A stretch of DNA of 64,000 nucleotides from Seonamhaeicola aphaedonensis (GTDB lineage Bacteria > Bacteroidota > Bacteroidia > Flavobacteriales > Flavobacteriaceae), in assembly GCF_003386195.1 (NCBI RefSeq), contig NZ_QRDX01000002.1, positions 341,675-405,674 on the forward strand, read 5' to 3'. This document shows positions 43,386-52,783 of this stretch, piece after piece; within the stretch, counting starts at the first letter, position 1, and each line of letters begins with the position of its first letter. The position numbers and the translations under genes are program-made. The notes under the pieces are model-generated. The model did no database searches. It worked only from the letters and a program-made list of their open reading frames with translations, and was not told the origin of the DNA.

Positions 43386-44951
43386 ATGAACCGCTACCTA
43401 TATTTTGTCTTAACCCTTCTGTTTTTAACTATTTGGAGCTCTTGTCGTAAAGATTTTGAATTTTCACCAAGTAAAGGCAATCTTGGATTCTCTAGGGATA
43501 CTGTTTACCTAGACACGGTCTTTACAAATATTGGATCAAGCACTTACAATTTGAAGGTTTATAACAGAAGTGATGATGATATATTTATTCCTTCTGTTAA
43601 ATTGGCTCTGGGTGAATCTTCTAACTATAGGTTAAGTATTGATGGTATGGCAGGTAAAGTATTTGAAAATGTAGAGCTATTGGCAAAAGACAGTCTTTTT
43701 ATTTTTGTTGAAACAACCATAGATATTAATAATTTACCAAATAATAATGGAGAATACTTGTATATAGACCAAATAGAATTTGATGCAGGTTCTAATCTTC
43801 AAAAAGTAGAATTGGTCACACTTGTAAAAGATGCTGTTTTTATTTACCCCAACAGAAATGGAGCTACAAAGGTTATCGAAACACTTACTATAGATATCGA
43901 CGGCGAACAAATTGAAACCGATTTACAAGGTAGGGAGTTGTTACCTAATGAATTAACAATGACTAATGAAAAACCCTATGTCATATATGGATTTGCCTCA
44001 GTTCCTAACGGAGAAACATTAACCATAGAAGCTGGTGCCCGTTTACACTTTCATGAAAATTCTGGTATCATTGTAAATAATGGGGCGTCTTTACACATAA
44101 ATGGTGGATTAAGCAGTAATTCAGAATCTTTGGAAAACGAAGTCATTCTTGAAGCTGACCGATTGGAGCCTAATTTTTCCGAAAGACCCGGACAATGGGG
44201 AACCATTTGGTTTTTAGATGGGAGTTTAAATAATATTATTAACCACGCAACTATCAAAAATGCTTTAGTGGGCATTTTATGTGATGGTAACGCCAACGAA
44301 CCAGCAGATAAACTTACCATTACCAACTCTCAAATCTATAACTGTAGCAACTTTGGTATTTTAGGCAGAAATTCCTCTATTAAAGCTGAAAATACAGTAA
44401 TAAACAATTCAGGTTTATCATCTTTTGCGGGTACTTTTGGCGGTAAATATAATTTAACCCATTGTACTATTGCTAATTATTGGAACAACGGTTTTAGACA
44501 GTTTCCATCCGTTTTATTAAATAATTTCATTTTAGATGACGATAATAATGCTATTGTAACTGATTTAATTGAAGCTAATTTTAATAACTGTATCATTTAC
44601 GGTAATGACAACCCTGAAATCCTGCTCGAAGAAGTTGAAGATGCTGCCCTAGATTTTAATTTTAAATTTACCAATTGCTTAATTCGTTTTGACGATAATA
44701 ACAATAATTTCACTGGTGCCAATTATGATTTTAACGATATAAGTCACTACGAAGGCATTATTTTTAATCAAGATCCCAATTTTAAAGATCCAGATTTGAA
44801 TATGCTCATCATTGGAGAAGAATCAGCGGCCATTGATAAAGGACAATCAAACTTCGCAACTCAAGTACCTAATGATATTTTAGGTGTTAATAGAACAAAC
44901 TCTCCAGATATAGGCGCCTATCAGCATATTATATTTCCGGAAGAAGATTAA
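43386..44951 (+). CDS. Lipoprotein with right-handed beta-helix (choice-of-anchor-Q-like)
   Basis: 521 residues with lipobox ending at C20 (TIWSSC). The N-terminal ~150 residues look like an Ig-like domain (DTVYLDTVFTNIGSS, LKVYNRSDDDI). From about 210 to 480 there are short N-rich strands typical of a parallel beta-helix (NNGASLHINGG, INHATIKNALVG, NSQIYNCSNFGILGR, KAENTVINNSG). The end carries AIDKGQ...DILGVNRTNSPDIGAYQH, the hallmark of choice-of-anchor Q proteins. It is surface or periplasmic; the fold suggests carbohydrate binding, but no catalytic residues are evident. Confidence 0.78.
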   Translation: MNRYLYFVLTLLFLTIWSSCRKDFEFSPSKGNLGFSRDTVYLDTVFTNIGSSTYNLKVYNRSDDDIFIPSVKLALGESSNYRLSIDGMAGKVFENVELLAKDSLFIFVETTIDINNLPNNNGEYLYIDQIEFDAGSNLQKVELVTLVKDAVFIYPNRNGATKVIETLTIDIDGEQIETDLQGRELLPNELTMTNEKPYVIYGFASVPNGETLTIEAGARLHFHENSGIIVNNGASLHINGGLSSNSESLENEVILEADRLEPNFSERPGQWGTIWFLDGSLNNIINHATIKNALVGILCDGNANEPADKLTITNSQIYNCSNFGILGRNSSIKAENTVINNSGLSSFAGTFGGKYNLTHCTIANYWNNGFRQFPSVLLNNFILDDDNNAIVTDLIEANFNNCIIYGNDNPEILLEEVEDAALDFNFKFTNCLIRFDDNNNNFTGANYDFNDISHYEGIIFNQDPNFKDPDLNMLIIGEESAAIDKGQSNFATQVPNDILGVNRTNSPDIGAYQHIIFPEED

Positions 44952-45097
44952 AAAATTCCTTTTTTTCATTGATAACTTAAACTTTTATTCTATAATACTA
45001 AGGTTATTTAAAAGTCTTTACTTGTCGTAAAAATGTCGTGTGAAAACCGCCAAATGTTTTCCAATAATTAAATACTTTTATATGCAAATAATCAAGC

Positions 45098-45721
45098 ATG
45101 GGAAATATCGGGAACTTAATTAAAGAAACAAGAAATAAAAAAGCACTATCACAAGAAGAATTGGCCGAATTGGCCAATGTAAACCTTAGAACGATACAGC
45201 GTATCGAGAACAACGAAAGTAATCCACGAAATAAAACTATTAGCTTGATTTTTGATGCTCTAGAATTAAACTGGACAGACATTGAAACCACCAAAGAACA
45301 ACCCAACAAAAACTATTTAATTCTTGCTACAATACTTTGCGTTATTATAATAATTAGTTCGTTTTCTGGTTGGTTTTCATTTGTAGCAACTAATGGATCA
45401 ACAGCTTTAAGAGGTCAAACTTTAACCACTACTGGTTGGGAAGGCAGTCTTAGTATAGGTTTTTTTAAACTTTACAATTGGTTGATTAGTCTTTGCGGTT
45501 TATCAATTGGTACACTGGTACTATTAATGCTTCTAGATATTGTAAAAACACGATTCGCTTTTTTAGTAGGTCAAATTATAATTATTACACTGTACCTAAT
45601 ATTTTATATTTTTCTTAGTTTAGATATCGAAAGTTTAAGTTTAAAACATGGTTTGTTTCTTATGATAGCTTCAACCATAGGATTAATTCTTTTATTACGT
45701 AGAATTAAAAAAACTACCTAG
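45098..45721 (+). CDS. XRE-type transcriptional regulator with membrane helices
   Basis: 207 residues. An HTH_3 domain occupies about 8-60 (LIKETRNKKALSQEELAELANVNLRTIQRIEN). After residue 73 there are four hydrophobic helices up to the C-terminus, separated by short loops. The family is common in Flavobacteriaceae, without a known signal. Such a regulator could sense membrane state or sequester itself at the membrane. It stands alone, with a terminator shared with glyA after it. Confidence 0.85.
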   Translation: MGNIGNLIKETRNKKALSQEELAELANVNLRTIQRIENNESNPRNKTISLIFDALELNWTDIETTKEQPNKNYLILATILCVIIIISSFSGWFSFVATNGSTALRGQTLTTTGWEGSLSIGFFKLYNWLISLCGLSIGTLVLLMLLDIVKTRFAFLVGQIIIITLYLIFYIFLSLDIESLSLKHGLFLMIASTIGLILLLRRIKKTT

Positions 45722-45746
45722 AGAGCATACCACATATCACATCATA

Positions 45747-45780
45747 AAAAATCCTGAAAAAATTAATTTTCAGGATTTTT
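45747..45780. terminator. Bidirectional terminator between the XRE gene and glyA
   Basis: Stem AAAAATCCTGAAAA / TTTTCAGGATTTTT with loop AATTAA, 25 bases after the XRE gene and 48 bases beyond the end of glyA. Confidence 0.85.
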
Positions 45781-45828
45781 ATTAATCTGAGATATTTCAG
45801 ATTTTAATGTCGAATAATATATTTACAC

Positions 45829-47103
45829 TTAGGCTACAAACAAAGGCCTGTCTGCCATCATAACGTTTACTTTTTCTTTAGTTGCTTCTAATAAGGCTTC
45901 ATCTTCATGATTAGTTACAACTTCATCAATCAAATTGGCAATGACTGACATATCATCTTCTTTTAATCCACGAGTTGTAACTGCAGCAACTCCTAGTCGA
46001 ATACCAGAGGTAACAAATGGTGACTTATCATCAAAAGGCACCATATTCTTGTTAACTGTAATATCAGCTTTTACCAAGGCTTCTTCAGCCTCTTTACCTG
46101 ATACGTTCTTGTTACGCAAATCTATTAACATGCAATGGTTATCTGTACCACCTGAAATAATCTTATAATCCTTATCTACTAATGCTTGTGCTAACGCTGC
46201 TGCATTCTTTTTAACCTGTAATTGGTAATGTAAAAACCCATCTGTAAGTGCTTCACCAAAAGCAATAGCCTTGGCTGCAATAATATGTTCTAAAGGACCA
46301 CCTTGATTTCCTGGAAACACAGCAGAGTCTAGTAACGATGACATTTTACGCAACTTCCCACTTTTTAAAGTAATCCCAAAAGGATTCTCAAAATCTTTAC
46401 CCATCATTATCAAACCACCTCTAGGGCCTCTCAAGGTCTTGTGAGTAGTAGTCGTAACAATGTGACAATGAGGTAATGGATCATTCAATATACCTTTCGC
46501 AATCAATCCTGCAGGATGTGAGATGTCTGCTAATAAAATGGCACCAACACTATCTGCTATTTCTCTGAATCGTTTAAAATCAATATCACGAGAATACGCA
46601 GAAGCCCCTGCAATAATCAACTTTGGTTGTTCTGCAGTAGCAATCTCTTGAATTTTATCATAATTTAATACTCCAGTCTCTTCTTCTACACCGTAAAACA
46701 CAGGATTGTATAATTTACCAGAAAAATTTACAGGAGAACCATGTGTTAAATGACCACCATGAGACAAATCAAATCCTAAAATCTTATCACCTGGTTTTAA
46801 GCATGCTGCAAAAACAGCTGTATTAGCTTGACTTCCCGAATGTGGTTGCACGTTTACATATTCTGCTCCAAATAGTGCCTTAGCTCTATCTATAGCCAAC
46901 TGCTCAATTTCATCAACCACTTCGCAACCGCCGTAATAACGCTTACCAGGGTATCCTTCTGCATATTTATTGGTTAATACAGAACCTGCAGCTTCCATTA
47001 CTTGTTCGCTTACAAAATTCTCTGATGCTATAAGCTCTATACCGTGTAATTGTCGCTCTTTTTCAGCTTCAATTAATTCAAAAATTTGTTCGTCGCGTTG
47101 CAT
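45829..47103 (-). CDS. glyA: Serine hydroxymethyltransferase
   Basis: PLP enzyme that interconverts serine and glycine, loading one-carbon units on tetrahydrofolate. I start it at 47103 (M-Q-R-D-E-Q, 424 residues), which matches relatives; M-N-F in front (47112) is equally open. Signatures: SENFVS near 30, [13 protein letters not shown] with PLP/folate contacts, [11 protein letters not shown], and the Schiff-base lysine in [15 protein letters not shown]. Cytosolic. It links to serB through serine, but the two genes are far apart. Confidence 0.98.
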   Translation of the reverse strand: MQRDEQIFELIEAEKERQLHGIELIASENFVSEQVMEAAGSVLTNKYAEGYPGKRYYGGCEVVDEIEQLAIDRAKALFGAEYVNVQPHSGSQANTAVFAACLKPGDKILGFDLSHGGHLTHGSPVNFSGKLYNPVFYGVEEETGVLNYDKIQEIATAEQPKLIIAGASAYSRDIDFKRFREIADSVGAILLADISHPAGLIAKGILNDPLPHCHIVTTTTHKTLRGPRGGLIMMGKDFENPFGITLKSGKLRKMSSLLDSAVFPGNQGGPLEHIIAAKAIAFGEALTDGFLHYQLQVKKNAAALAQALVDKDYKIISGGTDNHCMLIDLRNKNVSGKEAEEALVKADITVNKNMVPFDDKSPFVTSGIRLGVAAVTTRGLKEDDMSVIANLIDEVVTNHEDEALLEATKEKVNVMMADRPLFVA

Positions 47104-47272
47104 AAAATTCAAATATGATTAATTATCCGGCAAAAATAGGAAATTGAATAGTTTTAAACACCAAAAAATATAGAATTACACATAAGTTTTAAACGGTTTT
47201 ATTAACTACTTCACAATTTTTAAATTTTATCGGATTTAGAGTATTTTTTATATGAAACTAAAAAAAAATGTG

Positions 47273-47280
47273 TAGGTTTG
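47273..47280 (+). promoter_or_regulatory. -7 promoter element of fahA
   Basis: TAGGTTTG fits TAnnTTTG and lies 36 bases before the fahA ATG. The -33 region is T-rich (GTATTTTTT) without a clear TTTG. Confidence 0.45.
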
Positions 47281-47316
47281 AATTGAATTCAATAATCTTT
47301 AATCCATAAAACAGGT

Positions 47317-48600
47317 ATGCCATTATCAGCTAACAACCCAGATAGAAAGTCGTGGTTACACGTAGATAAAAATTCAGATTTCCCAATCCAAAACATTCCT
47401 TTTGGAGTATTCTTAACTCGTGATGATATTATCACTATTGGTACACGTATTGGAGATACTGCCATTGATTTAGGAGCATTACACCAACTAGGGTATTTTG
47501 ATGGTATAGCGTTAACAGAAGATATTTTTCTACAAGATACTTTAAACGATTTTATTGCCGATGGAAGAAAGACATGGCGTGCTGTGAGGAATAGAATAGC
47601 TCATATTTTTGATGCTGAAAATAATACGTTGAAAAATAATGTAAAGCATAAAGAAATAGTCCTATTCCGTTTGGATGAAATCGAAATGCAATTACCTGTA
47701 GAGATTGGAGATTATACTGATTTTTATTCAAGTTTAGAGCATGCTACTAATGTTGGAAGTATGTTTAGAGACCCAGATAATGCCCTGTTACCAAATTGGT
47801 TACACATACCAGTTGGATATCATGGTAGAAGTTCATCAATCATTCCATCAGGTATACCAGTTCATAGACCCCAAGGACAAACACTTCCTAACGGAGCAAC
47901 AGAGCCTATTTTTGGACCGAGTAAATTGGTTGATTTTGAATTAGAAATGGCTTTCATTACAACAGACGCTAATGATTTAGGAGAACCTATTCCTATTGAA
48001 GAAGCCGAGGAATATATTTTTGGCTTAGTACTTCTAAATGATTGGAGCGCAAGAGACATTCAAAAGTGGGAATACCAACCCTTAGGGCCTTTTTTAGCTA
48101 AGAATTTTGCCTCTTCCATTTCACCATGGATTGTGACTTTAGATGCCCTAGAACCTTACCGTGTACAAGGACCTAAACCACTCAAACCACAACTAGAGTA
48201 TTTGCAATACAAAGGCAAAAAAAGCTTCGATATCAATTTAGAAGTATCCATTCAACCAAAAGGTGCCAAGGAAACTGTGGTGTCGCAGTCTAATTTCAAA
48301 TACATGTATTGGAATATAGCACAACAGCTAGCACATCATACGATTAATGGCTGTCCGGTAAATTCTGGAGATATGATGGGTAGTGGAACCATTTCTGGAC
48401 CAAATGAGAACAGCTATGGATCTATGCTAGAGTTGACTTGGAAAGGTGAGAAACCAATAAAAATGAAAGACGGTACAGAACGTAAGTTCATTAATGATTA
48501 CGATACGGTTATTATGAGAGGTCACTGTGAAAACGATGGTACGCGTATTGGTTTTGGAGAAGTTAAAACACAATTACTCCCTATATTTGTAAAAAAGTAG
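47317..48600 (+). CDS. fahA: Fumarylacetoacetase
   Basis: Last enzyme of tyrosine/homogentisate breakdown: splits fumarylacetoacetate to fumarate and acetoacetate. 427 residues. The N-terminal FAA domain (about 15-115) precedes the FAH catalytic barrel, with HATNVGSMFRDPDN, YHGRSSSIIPSG, FELEMAF (metal-binding E), and VLLNDWSARDIQKWEYQPLGPFLAKNF. It stands alone; homogentisate dioxygenase and the other pathway enzymes are not in the window. Homologues in flavobacteria are often scattered. Confidence 0.95.
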   Translation: MPLSANNPDRKSWLHVDKNSDFPIQNIPFGVFLTRDDIITIGTRIGDTAIDLGALHQLGYFDGIALTEDIFLQDTLNDFIADGRKTWRAVRNRIAHIFDAENNTLKNNVKHKEIVLFRLDEIEMQLPVEIGDYTDFYSSLEHATNVGSMFRDPDNALLPNWLHIPVGYHGRSSSIIPSGIPVHRPQGQTLPNGATEPIFGPSKLVDFELEMAFITTDANDLGEPIPIEEAEEYIFGLVLLNDWSARDIQKWEYQPLGPFLAKNFASSISPWIVTLDALEPYRVQGPKPLKPQLEYLQYKGKKSFDINLEVSIQPKGAKETVVSQSNFKYMYWNIAQQLAHHTINGCPVNSGDMMGSGTISGPNENSYGSMLELTWKGEKPIKMKDGTERKFINDYDTVIMRGHCENDGTRIGFGEVKTQLLPIFVKK

Positions 48601-48723
48601 TCTAAAACTCTCGTATATACACTTATTTATACATTTTAACTGATTTATTCGTATTTCATGGATTAATTTAGTATTTTGGCACCACAATTGAATAGGTGAC
48701 TAAAACCTTTAAATTTTTACCCC

Positions 48724-49911
48724 ATGAAAAAAATACTACTTATCGTTTTTGTAATGACTCTTATTTTGTCTTGTAGCACCCGAAGACAAATGGAAAAAAC
48801 CATTAGTTACGGTAATTATGACCGCGCCATTAATGATGCTATTGGCAAACTAAAAATCAATAAAGACCGAAGAGGAAAAGCAGATATCATTGAACTTTTG
48901 GAGGATGCTTTTTACAAAGCGGTTTCTAGAGATTTAGAAAATATTAGCTTTCTAAAAAAAGATAATAATCCAGAAAACTACTTACGCATTTTTGATGCCT
49001 ATATTAGTTTAGATAATCGCCAAGAAGCCATCAAACCACTACTTCCCCTTTATATTAAAGGAAAAGAGGTTAATTTTAATTTCAATGATTACAGCGACGA
49101 GCTAATTACTTATAAAAATAGTGCCTCATTACAACTTTATAACAACGCCATAGTGTTGTTAAACTCTAGCAATAAATTTGATATTAGGGCTGCCTATAAT
49201 CAGTTAAGAGACATTGAAAGTATAAACCCTAACTATAAAGACATTAGAACTTTAATGGATGTTGCTCATCAAAGAGGTACTGATTTTGTATTGGTTGATA
49301 TGATTAACGATTCTGGTATGATAATACCAGCTCGCTTAGAAAACGACCTGCTCAATTTCAGTAGTTATGGTATCAATAGTTTTTGGTTACAATTTCACAG
49401 TAGTCCTGTTGAAAATTTGAATTATGATTTTAACATGAAAGTAAACTTCAGAGGCATTAACATCTCTCCAGAACAAATCAAAGAGCGTCAAATCATTAAA
49501 GAAAGACAAATTGCTGATGGTAAAGAAAACTTAGTGGAGAACGGAAAAGTAGTTAAAGACAGTTTAGGTAATGCCATTCAAGTTGATAAGATGAAAACGG
49601 TACGTTGCGAGTACTATGAATTTACTCAATTTAAAGCTTCACAAATCACCGGAAATGTGGAGTATATAGATATGAGAAACAATCAATTAATTGATACTTT
49701 TCCTCTAAATAGTGAATTTATTTTTGAACATATTTACGCCACCTCTAGAGGTGATAGAAGAGCTCTTGAAACTAATTTAATTCCATTTTTAGAACGTCGT
49801 GCAGTACCGTTCCCCACTGCTGAACAAATGATATTCGATACAGGTGAGGATTTAAAAATACAGTTAAAGCAAATTATTAATTCATATTCTGCTACCATAG
49901 CAGGAATCTAA
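48724..49911 (+). CDS. Lipoprotein of unknown function
   Basis: 395 residues with a lipobox ending at C17 (LILSCST). After the anchor the sequence is helical and TPR-like at about 25-190 (NYDRAINDAIGKLK, AAYNQLRDIESINPNYKDIRTL), then a strand-rich C-terminal part (about 215-380) with KVNFRGINISPEQIKERQ and ITGNVEYIDM. I recognise it as a Bacteroidota-wide unnamed lipoprotein. It is not next to obvious partners. It may act in the periplasm or outer membrane; function not known. Confidence 0.75.
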   Translation: MKKILLIVFVMTLILSCSTRRQMEKTISYGNYDRAINDAIGKLKINKDRRGKADIIELLEDAFYKAVSRDLENISFLKKDNNPENYLRIFDAYISLDNRQEAIKPLLPLYIKGKEVNFNFNDYSDELITYKNSASLQLYNNAIVLLNSSNKFDIRAAYNQLRDIESINPNYKDIRTLMDVAHQRGTDFVLVDMINDSGMIIPARLENDLLNFSSYGINSFWLQFHSSPVENLNYDFNMKVNFRGINISPEQIKERQIIKERQIADGKENLVENGKVVKDSLGNAIQVDKMKTVRCEYYEFTQFKASQITGNVEYIDMRNNQLIDTFPLNSEFIFEHIYATSRGDRRALETNLIPFLERRAVPFPTAEQMIFDTGEDLKIQLKQIINSYSATIAGI

Positions 49912-49915
49912 AACA

Positions 49916-49947
49916 AAAAACTCCCAAATCATTTTGGAGTTTTTTTA
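49916..49947 (+). terminator. Terminator of the lipoprotein gene
   Basis: Stem AAAACTCC / GGAGTTTT, with an inner AAA/TTT after one mismatch and a T-run, 4 bases after the stop. Confidence 0.85.
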
Positions 49948-50035
49948 TGTATTTAGAAATAATAAAACTAAAAATTTGTCAACGTCTCCTTATGGAACTC
50001 TATCTGCTTTAAGTCTATTGAATTATAAATACAAA

Positions 50036-51721
50036 CTAAAAAGGAGCCTTATTAATCAACTCCAAAACCTTTTGAGTTACAGGGTGCTCAAACTTGATAT
50101 ATTCTGCATGTAAGTATAAACGTTCCCCTTTTGTTCCGTATATATCATCTCCAATAATAGGTGTGTTCAACCCTTCTTGATGGGATGCATGAACACGTAA
50201 TTGATGCGTTCTACCTGTAATTGGATAAAACTGAATTCTAGTTTTTCCATTTTCAAAGCCAACAACCGTATACTTTGTTAGAGCAGGCTTGCCATGTTTA
50301 TAACAAACTAATTGCTGGGGTCTGTTATCTAAATCAACCCTTAGAGGTAAGTTAATAACACCTTGTTTTTGTTCAACTTCACCATCTAAAAGTGCTACAT
50401 AACGTTTCTCCACGTTACGCTTTATAAATTGCTTTTGAAGATTTTTATGTGTCTTTTCATTTTTAGCCACCAGCAATAAGCCAGAAGTTGACATATCCAG
50501 TCTATGTACCAATAAAGGTCCTGAACTTTCAGGCAAGTACTCCTTCATTTTGGTAAATACAGAATCTACAATGGTTTTTCCAGGAACGGACAAAAACTCA
50601 GGTGGTTTATTTACTAAAAGCAGATAATCGTCTTCATAGACAATTTCCAAGGGTTCACTATAGCTATTAGCCTTAAGGATAGGATTGTCTTCAACATTCA
50701 ATCCAGTCATCATATGCCCCAAAATGGGCTCGCATTTGCTTCGACAAGATGGATAAAACTGCTTATGTTTGCGTACTTCAGATTTTGGTGAAGCACCCCA
50801 CCAAAATTCAGCAATGGCAATAGGCTTTAACTTATTTTCATAAGCATATTGGAACAACTTAGGCGCAGCACATTCGCCAGCACCTGCTGGAGGAATTCGT
50901 ATTGTTGTTTGTTTAAAAATCTCCAATAAGTCTTTTGTCTCTCCTAATGCATTTAAAAAGGCATACTGCGCATGCAAACGCTTTTGCAATGAAGCAGACT
51001 GCAAACGACGCTTTTCTTTAAGCGTATCAATTGAATTTTGAATTTTTTTAAAGTTAGATTCTGCAATGGCTATTCGCTTGCTCCATGATGCTTTCAAATC
51101 TTTTAATCTAAAATGATAATGAATACTTTGGTTTTTTAAATCCTCTAGAAAATTCTCATAATCCACTTCAGATAATTTGGTCTGCTCGGATTCCCTTAAG
51201 TTTTTACGCTCCTTTTTCTTTGCCTTTATAGTGGTTTTCAAAGACTTCAATTCTGTTTGATATACTTCCAAATGAGATTGTAAAGTCTTTTTAGCATACT
51301 GGTAATCTTCAGATGATTCTAGGGCTTCAATCTTTCGGTTAAGTTCATTTAACTCTTGTTCTCCAATTTTATAAAACCCATCGGGGTTCAAAGTATCATA
51401 CACCGTTGGCACAAAACCTTTTATATTATTGCGCTCTGCTAACTTCCCCGAAAAAGCCGCTAAATAACCAATGGTCCCATTAGTTTTTTTAACCACCATA
51501 ACACCAAACATTTTTCCTATTACCAATCCTTCAGCAACTGGGTTTAATCCAAAATTATGATTAAAATTAGCCTGGTTTTCAAGGTAGTTTTGTAAGTCCT
51601 TTGTTGCTAAAACACTCAACTCATGGGGCTCGTAGTAAAAAGGAAATGTGAATTGCTTTGGCAAAGACACCCCTTTAGAATGCTCTAATGGATGAAATAA
51701 AACGTTTTCAAAATTGCTCAT
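50036..51721 (-). CDS. RluA family pseudouridine synthase with long N-terminal coiled coil
   Basis: From ATG 51721 the protein has 561 residues and begins M-S-N-F-E-N. The last ~210 residues are an RluA-type catalytic domain, with the nucleophile aspartate D409 in VHRLDMSTSG, and PITGRTHQLRVHA. The N-terminal 340 residues are unlike common RluA proteins. A globular part (1-120) is followed by a lysine/glutamate coiled coil (about 120-255) and a conserved block with AGAGECAAPKLFQYA and FYPSCRSKCEPILGHM, including three cysteines. The order suggests an RNA-binding add-on. RNA target unknown. Confidence 0.88.
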   Translation of the reverse strand: MSNFENVLFHPLEHSKGVSLPKQFTFPFYYEPHELSVLATKDLQNYLENQANFNHNFGLNPVAEGLVIGKMFGVMVVKKTNGTIGYLAAFSGKLAERNNIKGFVPTVYDTLNPDGFYKIGEQELNELNRKIEALESSEDYQYAKKTLQSHLEVYQTELKSLKTTIKAKKKERKNLRESEQTKLSEVDYENFLEDLKNQSIHYHFRLKDLKASWSKRIAIAESNFKKIQNSIDTLKEKRRLQSASLQKRLHAQYAFLNALGETKDLLEIFKQTTIRIPPAGAGECAAPKLFQYAYENKLKPIAIAEFWWGASPKSEVRKHKQFYPSCRSKCEPILGHMMTGLNVEDNPILKANSYSEPLEIVYEDDYLLLVNKPPEFLSVPGKTIVDSVFTKMKEYLPESSGPLLVHRLDMSTSGLLLVAKNEKTHKNLQKQFIKRNVEKRYVALLDGEVEQKQGVINLPLRVDLDNRPQQLVCYKHGKPALTKYTVVGFENGKTRIQFYPITGRTHQLRVHASHQEGLNTPIIGDDIYGTKGERLYLHAEYIKFEHPVTQKVLELINKAPF

Positions 51722-51983
51722 ATAAAAAAAAGAGTGGCAAAGAAACAAAATTACACATATTAAAATGAAGTTTAACTATTGGAGATCTCATACGCCAAAA
51801 AGTTGTTGATATATAGATTATCAATAATAAATTAATTGATTTGAAGCATTAATTTAAATTCTTAATTTAAACTTTAAATAAATATAAATAACCACAAATA
51901 ATTCATAATCTGTATTTTAAAAATAAAATAATTACTTACGGGTTTTTTTATTATTTTCGAAATCCGATTTATTTATAATCCCT

Positions 51984-52478
51984 ATGAAACAACTAATAAT
52001 AGTATTATTTTGTCTAGGCTTCTATTCCCCTTATTCTAGCCAGGCTCAAAATGAAGATTTTACAATTACTGTATTGAAATCTAACGTAAAAGAAAAAACT
52101 TATATTTTTGGTGAATGGAACCCTAGTGGTTATGAATCAGAGACCCATTTAAAATATTTAGGAGAAATTAAAACTAGTGATACCACTACATATAAGATAA
52201 TGACTTCTAGTCGGTATTGGGGACCAACCAAAAAAGTCACAAATAAAATTTTAGTCTTTGATAGAAACAACAATCTTCATGGAAATTATTATTTAAACAC
52301 CAAGTGTGAATTACCCTCTCAAATACAAGATAATCAACTTATTTTTAAACCAGTAGAATGTACTAACTGTAGTTATGCTATTACCAAAGTAGATTTTTAT
52401 AATGGTATTCCTGAAAATTTTTATTTAGGATGTAAACCGGGACTCGGTAGTCTTTACTCCTTTTATTTGAGTATTTAG
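51984..52478 (+). CDS. Exported protein of unknown function
   Basis: 164 residues with a signal peptide (LIIVLFCLGFYSPYSSQAQ). The mature part has no membrane segment. It contains C-T-N-C near the C-terminus and an L-Y-S-F-Y-L-S-I end, with beta-strand alternation throughout. I do not recognise a family. It stands alone, between the RluA gene and the remnant of guaC, in a part of the window with long gaps; it may belong to the accessory block that includes the amidoligase operon. Confidence 0.6.
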   Translation: MKQLIIVLFCLGFYSPYSSQAQNEDFTITVLKSNVKEKTYIFGEWNPSGYESETHLKYLGEIKTSDTTTYKIMTSSRYWGPTKKVTNKILVFDRNNNLHGNYYLNTKCELPSQIQDNQLIFKPVECTNCSYAITKVDFYNGIPENFYLGCKPGLGSLYSFYLSI

Positions 52479-52502
52479 TTTAAAAAGAAATTATTCAAAA
52501 CT

Positions 52503-52571
52503 AAACCCTTATACGAACTTACCAAACGCACAACTTTTATTAGGGTTGCAGAACAAGAAAATCAGGTTTAA
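52503..52571 (+). pseudogene. 3' remnant of a second GMP reductase gene
   Basis: The 23 codons ending with TAA at 52571 read [20 protein letters not shown] (then Q-V). Seventeen consecutive residues (E-L-T-K ... E-N-Q) equal the C-terminus of the guaC product at 10253-11293. Seven of those 17 codons differ from guaC, all by synonymous changes. No upstream part of guaC is present, and there is no start codon. It is a decayed, diverged paralogue, not a fresh duplicate. The rest of the 305-base gap (52479-52783) shows only a palindrome AACAATATTGTT at 52701-52712. Confidence 0.85.
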
Positions 52572-52783
52572 AACCAATAGAGTGCATTCATGTTTTCTAT
52601 TGAAAATGTTGGTAAGTTTTAAATATTAAATCCAATATTTAATAATTTCATATTCAAGGTTTCTGTTTCTTTGCAAAATCATAATTATTAAAATTTTGAC
52701 AACAATATTGTTATTCAATTTAGTCTTAACAGTTTATTATTATTATTTTTCAAGTTAAAAGAGCTTAAAAGACAACCCGTTAT

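Noticed and set aside
45004-45309. 101-codon open frame overlapping the XRE gene on the minus strand
   Set aside because: It covers the XRE HTH coding sequence in antisense and has no signal or family motif.
52701-52712. AACAATATTGTT palindrome 72 bases before the amidoligase operon as an operator
   Set aside because: Made only of A/T apart from two bases, in a very AT-rich gap, with no fixed relation to a promoter element; chance is likely.
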